Shown here: in pieces, positions 53,632 through 61,988 of the stretch | How positions within the stretch are numbered: the first letter of the stretch is position 1 | How the letters are laid out: every line of letters starts with the position of its first letter | Origin: CAYLKS01 sp964384205 [NCBI: uncultured bacterium] | GTDB lineage: Bacteria; JAGOEH01 | NCBI GenBank assembly: GCA_964384205.1 | Contig: CAYLKS010000010.1 | Coordinates: 1 to 61,988, forward strand | Reading direction: 5' to 3' | DNA length: 61,988 nt | Notes under the pieces: generated by a model | The model's input: the letters and a program-made list of their open reading frames with translations, nothing else | The model's database searches: none | Told to the model about the DNA's origin: nothing | Position numbers and translations under genes: made by a program

Positions 53632-55223
53632 TTTTTGTTTGCTTATTTTATTCTTATTCTTTATCACAATTATTTGATTCAATCAAACTCGATAGTAATA
53701 ACTTTTATATTTATGAAAATAAAAATAAATCTTTGCAGTATAATTTGCAGTATAAAATATTAGATAGGCCTTTAAAATATTATAATTTAGATTCAAGTAT
53801 AGATAAGATATTGAAAAATGAAAATTTTTATGAATTGTTTGATATATTATATAATAACAGGCTATTTATCAAAGGAATTAATAAAAATATTTTTGAATTA
53901 TGGAATAATAGAATAAAACAAACTTTGAACAAAATTAATCATGAAGATATTCAATATTGGTATAATTATATCGCTAAAGGCATGGGAGATTCTTTAAAAT
54001 TAACAATTTTAGAAAGAGAAAGAAAAGATAGTATAGAGTTTAGTTTGATTAATTCTGTTGATAAAATTTTATTAGATTCCAATTTTGTAGAAATGATTTA
54101 TTTTGGTAAAAAATTTAATATTGATAAGGTAAATGAATTATTGTCTTATAAGGATATAATTGTTGGTTCGGACAAAGATGATATTCATATTATTGATAAA
54201 GAATGTATTATAATAGATCCTAAAGGAAATGATAAGTATATTTTTTCAAATAATGAAAAAGCTTTTTCTAATTATATAATTATTGATAAAGATGGTAATG
54301 ATGAATATAAGTTTAAAAATGATATAAGTTTTTTGTCTAATAAAATAATAATTGATTATAATGGAAATGATATATATCGTGGGGATGATTTTTCAATAGC
54401 ATCTTCTTTTTATGGCAATAGTATAATTATGGATTATAATGGGGATGATAGATATTTTGCTGATAATATGAGTATTGCTTTTTCTTTTATAGGAAATAGC
54501 TTAATATATGACCAGAATGGGAATGACATTTATTGTGGCAAATCATTCACTCAGGCAGTAGCATTGCCTAAAGGTTTATCTATTTTATATGATAAAAAAG
54601 GAGATGATTGTTATATTTCAATTTCCAATATAAAAGATATAAGAGATGAAGAAGGTTTTGATACTTATGGACAATCGTTTTCCTATGGATTTAGACCATA
54701 TATCTATGGCGGAATTGCTATTTTATATGATAAAGAAGGAAATGATTTATTCTCAGGAAGTTATTTTTGCCAGAGTAGTTCTTATTGGGGAGGTTTGAGC
54801 ATTCTAATAAATAATAAAGGTGATGATAATTATTTATCTAAACGTTATAGTTTAAGTTGTGGAACTCATTTGGGTATTACTTATTTTTTAGATAATGAAG
54901 GGAATGACAATTACTACACATGGGGAGTTTCTTTAGGATGTGGCTATGATTATTCTTTTTCTATTTTTAAAGATTTGATTGGAGATGATAAGTATCTTAC
55001 AGATTGGTATTCTATAGGAACGGGTTTTTATAACGGATGCGGAATTTTTTATGATACTAATGGAAAAAATTTGATGAATTTCAAAGATACAACATGTTAT
55101 GCATATTCCGATACTGCAAGAGCTACCTGCAGTTTTTCTTTTTCATTTTTTAAAGGAAATATATTGAAAAACCAGAAAAGATATAAAGTTATAAGTAAAA
55201 TAGGGAAGTTTTTTGAGAAATAA
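53571..55223 (+). CDS. exported GND-repeat (solenoid-like) protein
   Basis: 550 residues if started at ATG 53571, inside acpS; the hydrophobic stretch TIIFVCLFYSYSLSQ (about 19-33) would be its signal peptide, and no better start exists. Residues about 200-500 hold roughly eleven repeats of about 25-30 residues with the core hydrophobic-x-D-x-x-GND-x-Y, e.g. IIDKDGNDEY, IIDYNGNDIY, IMDYNGDDRY, IYDQNGNDIY, LYDKKGDDCY, LYDKEGNDLF, LINNKGDDNY, FLDNEGNDNY, FKDLIGDDKY, separated by glycine/serine-rich FYGNS-like turns. This suggests a beta-solenoid, perhaps calcium-binding. Resembles uncharacterised exported repeat proteins; function unknown. Confidence 0.65.
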   Translation: MGKYFSRKKNGNFNCYYRTIIFVCLFYSYSLSQLFDSIKLDSNNFYIYENKNKSLQYNLQYKILDRPLKYYNLDSSIDKILKNENFYELFDILYNNRLFIKGINKNIFELWNNRIKQTLNKINHEDIQYWYNYIAKGMGDSLKLTILERERKDSIEFSLINSVDKILLDSNFVEMIYFGKKFNIDKVNELLSYKDIIVGSDKDDIHIIDKECIIIDPKGNDKYIFSNNEKAFSNYIIIDKDGNDEYKFKNDISFLSNKIIIDYNGNDIYRGDDFSIASSFYGNSIIMDYNGDDRYFADNMSIAFSFIGNSLIYDQNGNDIYCGKSFTQAVALPKGLSILYDKKGDDCYISISNIKDIRDEEGFDTYGQSFSYGFRPYIYGGIAILYDKEGNDLFSGSYFCQSSSYWGGLSILINNKGDDNYLSKRYSLSCGTHLGITYFLDNEGNDNYYTWGVSLGCGYDYSFSIFKDLIGDDKYLTDWYSIGTGFYNGCGIFYDTNGKNLMNFKDTTCYAYSDTARATCSFSFSFFKGNILKNQKRYKVISKIGKFFEK

Positions 55224-55842
55224 GTTTGTAATTATTTTGTTGATGTTTATTACATTGACAATAGAGGCATCTGGTGAGGCAGCTGATATTGAAAAATATC
55301 TTACTATATTAACTCCATTTAATATTGATAACATTGCTGATTCTTTGAAAAATAGTAATTTTAAAATTGGAAATATGGTGATTTATTTAAAATCTAATAA
55401 TCCTTTAATTGATAGATGTATAAAAAAAACAATTGCAAAATACAATAATTTCCCTAATTTTTTTTCATCTTATGAATTTAAAGATAGTAAGATTTCTTAT
55501 AAATTGATTCAAGTTTGGCATTTTTATATGGAAAATTTTCCAGATTATAAAATAGACAATCCAGTAATAAATAAATTTTCTGAATTATGTCATAGCCATG
55601 ATAATATAATAAAAAGATCATGTGCCGATGTATTAAAGTATTTTGATGAAAAAAATATTATTAATTTATTATGTTTATTATTAGATGAGGAAGATATAAA
55701 AGTTAATATTTTTGCAATTAATTCATTATCTTATTTGAAAAATAAAAATTGTATTGAAAAAATAAAAAAATTGAAAAATAAAAGAAATTTTTATATAGAC
55801 TTTACAATTAAGCAATATTTTATTAATATAAAGCAAAATTAA
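55213..55842 (+). CDS. exported HEAT-like helical protein
   Basis: 209 residues, TTG start (55213) with GGGAAG upstream; signal peptide to about residue 19 (MRNKFVIILLMFITLTIEAS). The C-terminal half has HEAT-like helices (IIKRSCADVLKYFDEKNIINLLCLLLDEEDIKVNIFAINSL is one two-repeat run). Probably a periplasmic partner of the preceding repeat protein, whose gene it overlaps by 11 bases. No catalytic motif. Confidence 0.6.
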   Translation: MRNKFVIILLMFITLTIEASGEAADIEKYLTILTPFNIDNIADSLKNSNFKIGNMVIYLKSNNPLIDRCIKKTIAKYNNFPNFFSSYEFKDSKISYKLIQVWHFYMENFPDYKIDNPVINKFSELCHSHDNIIKRSCADVLKYFDEKNIINLLCLLLDEEDIKVNIFAINSLSYLKNKNCIEKIKKLKNKRNFYIDFTIKQYFINIKQN

Positions 55843-55860
55843 AAAGCGGAGGTTAATCTT

Positions 55861-57267
55861 ATGAAAAAAAATTTAGTTATTATTGGGATTATAGTAAGTA
55901 TTTTATTTTTATATTGTTCGAACAAAGTAAAACAGAATTCTTTTATTTTAAATGGAAATATTGTAGGTGCTGCGAATAATGATACTGTGTCTTTAGTATT
56001 TTATAAAGATTATGTAACCAGAGAGGATTCTGTAATTAAAGTTCCAATAGTTAATGGCAATTTTAAAATAGAGGTGTTAAATCCTCAAGCTACTGAAGCT
56101 AATTTAAATTATAAAAATAAAAGGATAAAAATTTTCTTAACAAATTCAGATATTTTAAATATAAAAATCGATGGAAAGAACAAAAATGACTCTGGCATAT
56201 TTGAACAGAAAAAGTACAAAGATAATATTTGTTTAAAAGAAATAACAGAATTGATTAAATCACAAAAACTATATGGTAGAGATATTATTCAATTGTTTAT
56301 GAGAGCATCTGGTGATAGTGTTATGAAGGCATTTAATAGATTTGAACTTGAGGCGAATAAAATTTACACAAAATATGGAAAAGAACTTTCACCAGAATTT
56401 AATTCATATATTAAAAATTATATAAAATATTTTAAATTAAGATCTCTTTTAAATTATCCAGCCTATCATGAATATTATACAAATGAAAAAGTTGATACAA
56501 GCTATTTTGTTTTCTTAGAGAAGGTAAAAATTGACTATAATCCGGATATTGTTACCTCTAATTATATATCTTTTTTAAATAATTATATTGATTATATGTT
56601 TTCAAAAGAAGAAGATTCTTCAAATCAGGAAAATAATTATTATATTAATTCTTTTAATTTAACAAAAAAATTATTAAAAGGAAAGGCTCTTTCTTTAATA
56701 TTAACTTCCAAATTACAAGATGCAATTCGTTATTCTCAGAATCAAGATGAGGTAAACAAAATATACAATGAATATTTAAATATTTGTCAAAATGAACATT
56801 ATAAAAATATTATATCTAAATTAAAAAAGGATTATGATAAATTAAGTTCTGGTAATCCAGCACCTGAAATTAATTTAAAAGATATAAATGGAAAAGATTT
56901 TAAATTATCCGATTTAAAAGGCAGTGTTGTTTATATAAAATTCTGGGCAAGTTGGTGTGGGCCTTGTAAAAGAGAAATTCCATTTGATATTGAAATTGAA
57001 AAATATTTTAAGGGTAAAAATGTTAAATTTTTAAGAGTATCTCTTGATGAAGATGAATTAGCATGGAGAAAAATGGTAGCAGAAAAAAAATTGGGTGGCA
57101 TAAATGTTAGATGTAACGGTTTTGATTCTGAAGTAGCAAAGTCATATTTGATATATGGTGTTCCTACATATTATATTATAGATAAAAATGGCAATATTGG
57201 TATGAGAAATGCTCCTCGTCCTTCAAATAAAGAAGAAGCTATAAAAACTATTAAAAAATTTCTATAG
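55861..57267 (+). CDS. TlpA/ResA-like thioredoxin lipoprotein with N-terminal DUF4369-like domain
   Basis: 468 residues. Signal with lipobox-like ILFLYC (Tyr at -1). Residues about 25-120 form a DUF4369-like beta domain (FILNGNIVGAANNDTVSLVFY); a helical linker follows; about 335-468 is an AhpC/TSA-thioredoxin domain: PAPEINLKDINGKDFKLSDLKG, FWASWCGPCKREIPF (active-site Cys pair near 364), YGVPTYYIIDKNG. Envelope-anchored thiol reductase, the architecture typical of Bacteroidota. Could receive electrons from the CcdA-type transporter at 38705 (inference). Confidence 0.88.
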   Translation: MKKNLVIIGIIVSILFLYCSNKVKQNSFILNGNIVGAANNDTVSLVFYKDYVTREDSVIKVPIVNGNFKIEVLNPQATEANLNYKNKRIKIFLTNSDILNIKIDGKNKNDSGIFEQKKYKDNICLKEITELIKSQKLYGRDIIQLFMRASGDSVMKAFNRFELEANKIYTKYGKELSPEFNSYIKNYIKYFKLRSLLNYPAYHEYYTNEKVDTSYFVFLEKVKIDYNPDIVTSNYISFLNNYIDYMFSKEEDSSNQENNYYINSFNLTKKLLKGKALSLILTSKLQDAIRYSQNQDEVNKIYNEYLNICQNEHYKNIISKLKKDYDKLSSGNPAPEINLKDINGKDFKLSDLKGSVVYIKFWASWCGPCKREIPFDIEIEKYFKGKNVKFLRVSLDEDELAWRKMVAEKKLGGINVRCNGFDSEVAKSYLIYGVPTYYIIDKNGNIGMRNAPRPSNKEEAIKTIKKFL

Positions 57268-57280
57268 AGGGCTATAGAAT

Positions 57281-59242
57281 ATGAAAAAATATTTTATAAT
57301 TTTGATAGTTATTATTTTTGTTAAAAATATATTTGCTTTTGACTATCAAGAATGGAAAAATGCAAAAGCAAAAAGATTAGCACAGTCAATATTAAGATAC
57401 CATCAGCTATCAAAAATATATAGCCCAGGCGAAAATCAGTTAAGTTATGATGTAAAATATTATGAGTTAAATTTTAGTTTTGATTTGGATAATGAAATCC
57501 TTTTTGGAAAGATATTAATAGATGTTGATGTAATAGGGGATAGCTTGAATAAAATAGAACTTGATCTGGAAAATCATTTAACTGTAGATTCTGTAGTTGG
57601 AGACAATATAGATGATTTTCAATTTAGCAATAATAAATTAAATGTAATACTATCAAGATATTATAAAAAAAATGAAAAAGTTAAATTTTATGTTTATTAT
57701 CATGGTCATCCTGTAGAAGATGGATTTATGGCATTTAGTTTTTCTAAAAATGATGATGGTGGATTATTAATAGCTACATTAAGTGAACCTTTTTTCGCAA
57801 GGTATTGGTGGCCATGTAAAGATTTGCCAAATGATAAAGCAGATTCAGTAGATATATATGTTACTGTGCCTGATACCCTTATTGCTTCTTCTAATGGAAT
57901 TTTAAAAGATACTGTAAGAAATGGAGAATATTTAACATATCACTGGCATGAAGGTTATCCTATAACAACATATCTGGTTAGCCTTGCAATATCTAATTAT
58001 AAATATATGGAAGATGTATGGGAATACAATAATGAAAAAATGAAAGTATGCTGTTTTTATTATCCCGATGATTCTGATGATTATGCCCGATCAAGTATTG
58101 ATATACATAAAAATGCTCTTACAATATATTCTAATCTGTTTGGTATTTATCCGTTTATAAAGGAAAAATATGGTGTATCAAAATTTGAATGGGGCGGGGG
58201 AATGGAACATCAGACTAATACCTCCGCAACTGGTTTTAGTGAATATTTACTTGTGCATGAATTAGGACATCAATGGTGGGGCGATTATATTACATGTGAA
58301 AATTGGCATGATATATGGCTTAATGAAGGATTTGCAAGTTACTGTGAAGCATTATATTTTGAATTCAGAAATGGAAATAATGATAAAGAAGCCTTGCATC
58401 ATTACGTTAATAATCATTTTAATTCCGGATTAGAAAACAAAATCTATGTAGAAGATACTTCTTATGTGTGGAATATCTTTTCGCGGACTGTTTATGACAA
58501 AGGTGCATGGGTTTTGCATATGTTAAGGCATATAGTATCTGATTCTGTCTTTTTTGAGATTTTGCACACTTATTATAATCGATATCCTTATTCTGTTGCT
58601 AAAACATCCGATTTTGTTAATGTTTGCAATGAAATTTATGGCAATGATTTAACCTATTTTTTTAATCAATGGATATATTCAGAAGGAATGCCAGAATATG
58701 ATGTTATATGGAGTGTTTCAGATGATACTGTGTTAAATTTGGTAGTTTCTCAAACACAAAATGTTAGAACTATTTTCAAAATGCCTATAGATTTAAAAGT
58801 GTACTTTGAAGATAATTCTGATACTCTTTTAGTTATTATGAATAACCAAAAGATGCAATATTATACCTTACATTTAAATAATAAGATAAAAAAAATTGAA
58901 ATAGATCCTGATAATTGGATTTTAAAAAAAGGAGATGTTTCATATAGAACGTCTATTAATGAAAAGAATCAAAATACAAAACAAACTCCTGAGGTTTCTG
59001 TTTTTCCTAATCCATTTAAAAATTTTTTATATTTTGAGATTAAAAATATTAACTCGACTTCACTTGATATTGAAATTTATAATATTGTTGGACAATGTAT
59101 TTATAAACAAAAATATACTGTTCAAAATAATAATCGTAAGATAAAAATTTCTCTTGATAAAATCTCTTCAGGAATGTATTTTTATAGAGTGGTTGCTAAA
59201 GATAAAAAGGTGTATGCAGGAAAAATAGAATGTATTAAATAA
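57281..59242 (+). CDS. secreted M1-family metallopeptidase with T9SS C-terminal sorting domain
   Basis: 653 residues. Signal peptide (to about residue 19). N-terminal beta domain, then gluzincin core: WGGGMEHQTN (the GxMEN exopeptidase loop with His for Asn), VHELGHQWWGDYITCENWHDIWLNEGFASY (HExxH near 325 with third ligand Glu), and the catalytic Tyr region. The last ~78 residues are a type A T9SS signal: VSVFPNPFKNFLYFEI, IYNIVGQCIY, ISSGMYFYRVVAKDKKVYAGKI. So it is exported across the outer membrane and its tail removed. Family role: aminopeptidase on extracellular peptides. Confidence 0.93.
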   Translation: MKKYFIILIVIIFVKNIFAFDYQEWKNAKAKRLAQSILRYHQLSKIYSPGENQLSYDVKYYELNFSFDLDNEILFGKILIDVDVIGDSLNKIELDLENHLTVDSVVGDNIDDFQFSNNKLNVILSRYYKKNEKVKFYVYYHGHPVEDGFMAFSFSKNDDGGLLIATLSEPFFARYWWPCKDLPNDKADSVDIYVTVPDTLIASSNGILKDTVRNGEYLTYHWHEGYPITTYLVSLAISNYKYMEDVWEYNNEKMKVCCFYYPDDSDDYARSSIDIHKNALTIYSNLFGIYPFIKEKYGVSKFEWGGGMEHQTNTSATGFSEYLLVHELGHQWWGDYITCENWHDIWLNEGFASYCEALYFEFRNGNNDKEALHHYVNNHFNSGLENKIYVEDTSYVWNIFSRTVYDKGAWVLHMLRHIVSDSVFFEILHTYYNRYPYSVAKTSDFVNVCNEIYGNDLTYFFNQWIYSEGMPEYDVIWSVSDDTVLNLVVSQTQNVRTIFKMPIDLKVYFEDNSDTLLVIMNNQKMQYYTLHLNNKIKKIEIDPDNWILKKGDVSYRTSINEKNQNTKQTPEVSVFPNPFKNFLYFEIKNINSTSLDIEIYNIVGQCIYKQKYTVQNNNRKIKISLDKISSGMYFYRVVAKDKKVYAGKIECIK

Positions 59243-59257
59243 CATAAGAGAGGCTAA

Positions 59258-60142
59258 ATGAATAATATTTTTATTACAGGTGGTAGTGGTTTTTTAGGAA
59301 AACATCTATCACATCATCTTGCTCTTCACAAATTTAATGTATATGCAAATTATTTTACTAATCCTGTTAAAAAAGATAAAGAAGAGAATGTAGAATATTT
59401 TTTTCTGGATATTACAGATTATGATAGTGTTAAAGAGATTTTAAGAGATAGGAAAATAGATTTAATAGTTCATACTGCATATCGAAAAGACAATAAAAAT
59501 AATGTTATAGTAAAAGGAACTGAGAATATTGTAAAATATGCTAATTCAAAAGATATACCAGTTATCTTTATTTCTACGGATTTGATTTTTTCTGGAAAAA
59601 ATGGAAATTATGAAGTTGATGATTATGCAGAACCAGTATCAGATTATGGAAAAAATAAACTTATGGCTGAGAAAATAGTTAAAAAATATGAATTATCAGC
59701 TATTATAAGAACTTCCTTGATTTATTGCATAAATCACAGACCGCCGCACTATTCTTTTATACATAATAAATTAATAAACAATGAACCGGTTGAGTTGTTC
59801 ATTGATGAATTGAGGAATCCAGTTTTTGTTGATGATTTGGTTCAGTTCATTGAATTTTTAATATTAAATTTCAAAAATGATATTTATAATTTTGCAGGAC
59901 CTGATGTTTTTTCAAGATTTGAATTAGGTTTGTTATTATGTTCTATTTTTAATCCGGGTAAACAATATTTATTAAAACCTGTAAAATTATCTGATCAAAA
60001 TAATATTAATAGAGCAGCAAATTGTACATTAAATTCTATGAAAGCAAGAGAATATAGCAAAATATTACCTAAATCGTTAACTATGGTGGTAAGACATAAA
60101 ATATCATGTTCATTGAAAAATATTTTATTGAGAGAGGTATAA
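59258..60142 (+). CDS. RmlD-like NAD(P)-dependent sugar reductase/epimerase
   Basis: 294 residues, SDR. FITGGSGFLGKHLSHHLA, VHTAYRKDNKN, FISTDLIFSGKNGNYEVDD, SDYGKNKLMAEKIV (Tyr-X3-Lys) and IRTSLIYCINHRP. Divergent from the RmlD-like protein at 45023; substrate unknown. Three bases before the GH13 gene, so a shared sugar pathway is likely. Confidence 0.8.
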   Translation: MNNIFITGGSGFLGKHLSHHLALHKFNVYANYFTNPVKKDKEENVEYFFLDITDYDSVKEILRDRKIDLIVHTAYRKDNKNNVIVKGTENIVKYANSKDIPVIFISTDLIFSGKNGNYEVDDYAEPVSDYGKNKLMAEKIVKKYELSAIIRTSLIYCINHRPPHYSFIHNKLINNEPVELFIDELRNPVFVDDLVQFIEFLILNFKNDIYNFAGPDVFSRFELGLLLCSIFNPGKQYLLKPVKLSDQNNINRAANCTLNSMKAREYSKILPKSLTMVVRHKISCSLKNILLREV

Positions 60143-60145
60143 AAA

Positions 60146-61432
60146 ATGGATAAACCTTTATTGATATATAATTTATTTCCTAGGATAGCTGGTACATTTA
60201 CCGATTGGGAAGAGCATGTAAAGAGGGCAAAAAAATTGGGATTTACAGCTATTTTTATTAATCCAATTCACTATCCTGGTTTTAGTGGTAGCTTATATGC
60301 TGTTAAAGATTATTATGCAATTAATCCAATGTTTGTGGATAAAGATTCTAAACTTCCTCCTATGGAACAATTTAAAAAATTTGTCAATTTTGTAAATGAT
60401 ATGGATATGGATTTGATAATGGATCTTGTAATAAACCATACAGCAAGGGATTCAATTTTAGCAGAAAAACATCCTGAATGGTTTAAACATGATGAAAATG
60501 GAGATTTTGTAAGCCCTGGAGCATGGGATGATAAGCAGGGGAAAATGGTTATCTGGGGAGATTTAATAGAAGTTGATAATGAACATGCCGAAAATAGGGA
60601 AGAATTATGGAATTATTGGTTAGATTTGGTTAGATATTATAGCAAAATGGGAATCAAAGGTTTTAGATGTGATGCGGCATATCAAGTGCCGTCTGATTTG
60701 TGGAATTTTTTAATTAGTAATTCAAAAAAAGAATTTCCGGAAATATATTTTTTAGCAGAAACTTTAGGCTGTACTCCTGAGGAAAGTGTTGAGACTGCAA
60801 AATCTGGTTTTGAATATATATTTAATAGTTCTAAATATTGGAATTTTTATGATTATTGGTGTATTGAACAGTATAATTTATTTAAAAATTATACAAAAAC
60901 TATTAGTTTTTCAGAATCACATGATACTCCAAGACTCTCCTTTGAATTAAATAATAATCTCAATGCCATAAAATTGAAATATACTTTTTCTATTATATTT
61001 TCTACTGGAACATTAGTTCCTATTGGTTTTGAATTTGGCTTCCAAAAAAAATTAGATGTTGTTAATATGACTCCTGATGATTGGGAAAAAATTAATTATG
61101 ATATTTCTGAATTTATTACAATAAATAACAACTTAAAACATCAGTATAAGGTTTTTAACGAGGATAATGACATTTATTTGATAGATAATAATAATCCTCA
61201 TATTTTAACATTCATGAAAGTTGCTTCTGATAAATCTCAAAAAGCTTTTATTATTCTCAATAAAGATTTTTATAATTATCAATATATAAAATTTGATAAC
61301 CTTTTTGATGTTTTTGGTTCAAAAAATGTGATAAAAGATATTTCACCAGAATTTGCATTGGATTTTATTCCTTCAAATTTCGAATATAATCTAAGACCTG
61401 CACAAATAATTATTTTATTACAGGAAGGATAA
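60146..61432 (+). CDS. cytoplasmic GH13 (alpha-amylase family) enzyme
   Basis: 428 residues, no signal peptide, so it acts on intracellular sugars. GH13 motifs: region I DLVINHTARDS, region II GFRCDAAYQ (nucleophile Asp near 174), region III FLAETLGC (acid/base Glu near 203), region IV SESHDTPR (Asp near 259). The opening YNLFPRIAGTFTDWEEHV and NPIHYPGFSGSLYAVKDYY recall maltosyltransferase/glucanotransferase-like members more than secreted amylases. Exact reaction not deducible. GpgS elsewhere in the window makes a glucosyl acceptor, a speculative link. Confidence 0.87.
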   Translation: MDKPLLIYNLFPRIAGTFTDWEEHVKRAKKLGFTAIFINPIHYPGFSGSLYAVKDYYAINPMFVDKDSKLPPMEQFKKFVNFVNDMDMDLIMDLVINHTARDSILAEKHPEWFKHDENGDFVSPGAWDDKQGKMVIWGDLIEVDNEHAENREELWNYWLDLVRYYSKMGIKGFRCDAAYQVPSDLWNFLISNSKKEFPEIYFLAETLGCTPEESVETAKSGFEYIFNSSKYWNFYDYWCIEQYNLFKNYTKTISFSESHDTPRLSFELNNNLNAIKLKYTFSIIFSTGTLVPIGFEFGFQKKLDVVNMTPDDWEKINYDISEFITINNNLKHQYKVFNEDNDIYLIDNNNPHILTFMKVASDKSQKAFIILNKDFYNYQYIKFDNLFDVFGSKNVIKDISPEFALDFIPSNFEYNLRPAQIIILLQEG

Positions 61433-61643
61433 GTTCTTAGAGGATAAATCCTTCTTGCAAAAAATATAGTTGATATAAAATTATTGAGAATGAAAATTTT
61501 TTTATTTAATTTCATATATCTATGTTATTCATTAATCTTTTTACTGCATTAACAAGAGGGAGTATATAAAGATATATTTTAAGAGAGGTATTTACCTTTT
61601 TTACCCATATTTGTTTTCTTTATTATAAGTCTATTATCATAGT

Positions 61644-61814
61644 TTAATATTTTAACTTCATTTTATTGAGCACTGTTTTTACTGTTGTATTGAATTGTCT
61701 TGCTGCTGGTTTTTTTCCATAATTTTTTTTAGGGTTATTGTTGCTTTTTTTAAATTGTAAATAAACTTTTTCTAATTCGATAGGAGAGCATATTTCTTTA
61801 TACGAATTAATAAT
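61644..61814 (-). pseudogene. remnant of a HTH-containing gene; surrounding 61433-61911 otherwise empty
   Basis: A 56-codon open stretch on the minus strand with no start codon, ending at TAA 61644-61646. The end reads GKKPAARQFNTTVKTVLNKM, which looks like a helix-turn-helix of the transposase/resolvase kind ('aArxFgvsrkTVrkwl'). Coding-like composition (Lys/Asn-rich, few stops) but no intact gene. Nothing supportable was found in 61433-61643. Confidence 0.3.
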
Positions 61815-61830
61815 TTATAAACTTAACAAA

Positions 61831-61853
61831 GAGACGGATTTCTTATCCGCCTC
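61831..61853 (-). terminator. candidate terminator of the right-edge T9SS gene
   Basis: GAGACGGAT (61831-61839) and ATCCGCCTC (61845-61853) pair in eight of nine positions around a five-base loop, the most G+C-rich hairpin in the region, 58 bases past the stop of the minus-strand gene. The U-tract after it on the minus strand is weak. Confidence 0.45.
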
Positions 61854-61911
61854 GAAACCTCGAAATCTTAAAAATCATATATAATCTTTACGGATAAAAA
61901 ATTCTTAATTT

Positions 61912-61988
61912 TTATTTAATACATACCATTTTTTTTATCAAAACCTTTCCATTAGCTGTTCTCAATTTGCAAAAATATATCCCACTTC
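61912..61988 (-). CDS. C-terminal end of a T9SS-secreted protein (truncated by the window edge)
   Basis: Minus strand, stop TAA at 61914-61912. The last 24 codons read SGIYFCKLRTANGKVLIKKM then VCIK. This is the final strand pair of a type A T9SS sorting domain (SGIYF-x-L/V...G-x-x-x-x-KK-M) and ends, like the M1 peptidase (ECIK), with CIK. The rest of the protein lies beyond the window. Confidence 0.75.
   Translation of the reverse strand, partial: SGIYFCKLRTANGKVLIKKMVCIK

Noticed and set aside
1-61988. tRNA, rRNA, CRISPR arrays or prophage
   Set aside because: No cloverleaf with a GTTCRA-type T arm, no rRNA-like G+C island, no regularly spaced repeats and no phage structural genes were seen by reading both strands.

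Overview
The window is one very AT-rich stretch (mostly A/T even at third codon positions) of a Gram-negative, flagellated or chemotactic, probably anaerobic bacterium of the FCB (Fibrobacterota-Chlorobiota-Bacteroidota) group or an allied candidate phylum. The clues are: type IX secretion (T9SS) C-terminal sorting domains on an M1 peptidase and on a truncated gene at the right edge; a DUF2851 protein and DUF4369/TlpA-like thioredoxin lipoprotein; heptose epimerase and O-antigen genes implying LPS; HydG plus its TM1266-type partner implying an [FeFe] hydrogenase; and a CheZ-like phosphatase. Species or phylum cannot be fixed from the window. No rRNA, tRNA, CRISPR, prophage or intact insertion sequence was seen; it reads as ordinary chromosome. 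About 95% is coding, in tightly coupled operons with many TAATG or ATGA stop-start overlaps. Readable promoters are of the TTGACA/T-N16-17-TATAAT type, and three genes seem to be transcribed as leaderless mRNAs.

Layout. 0.1-3.3 kb: a YfiR-like periplasmic protein, a CHASE8-type hybrid histidine kinase and a small lipoprotein. 3.3-7.3 kb: envelope polysaccharide genes (MurJ/Wzx-like flippase, family 2 glycosyltransferase, O-antigen polymerase/ligase). 7.6-11.6 kb: a compact thiamine operon of archaeal type (Cys-free Thi4, ThiC, an unassigned TIM-barrel protein, fused ThiD-ThiN). 11.6-21.4 kb: aldo-keto reductase, exported MEMO-family protein, DUF2851, degenerate M20-like peptidase, glucosyl-3-phosphoglycerate synthase, DnaJ-related protein, YkvA, TPR protein, a small domain protein, diguanylate cyclase, thioredoxin. 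21.5-23.8 kb: hydrogenase-maturation operon with a structured leader and a leader ORF. 24-33 kb: AsnRS, HldD, coiled-coil protein, a giant protease-propeller-barrel protein, MtaB, NadB. 33.1-40.2 kb, minus strand: thioredoxin/CcdA fusion, S1 protein, IleRS, CheZ-like phosphatase. 40.4-48.7 kb: glycan operon (WecB, GT4, YfhO, RmlD-like, Dpm1-like, GT2 fused to a decayed sugar-phosphate transferase). 48.7-53.6 kb: housekeeping run (Trm112-like, PIN, PepP, RNase HIII, pseudo-receiver/DUF2225/TPR protein, AcpS). 53.6-61.4 kb: exported proteins (GND-repeat solenoid, HEAT-like, TlpA lipoprotein, M1-T9SS), an SDR and a GH13 enzyme. The last 0.5 kb holds a gene remnant, a hairpin and the 3' end of a second T9SS cargo gene.

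Most distinctive: (i) the archaeal-style thiamine operon with an embedded orphan TIM-barrel enzyme; (ii) the CheZ-like protein that ends in a copy of the FliM/FliY-type CheY-docking peptide; (iii) the glycosyltransferase fused to a catalytically gutted polyprenyl-phosphate sugar transferase; (iv) the secreted GND-repeat protein; (v) the HydG operon leader; and (vi) the back-to-back -35 elements and leaderless genes.
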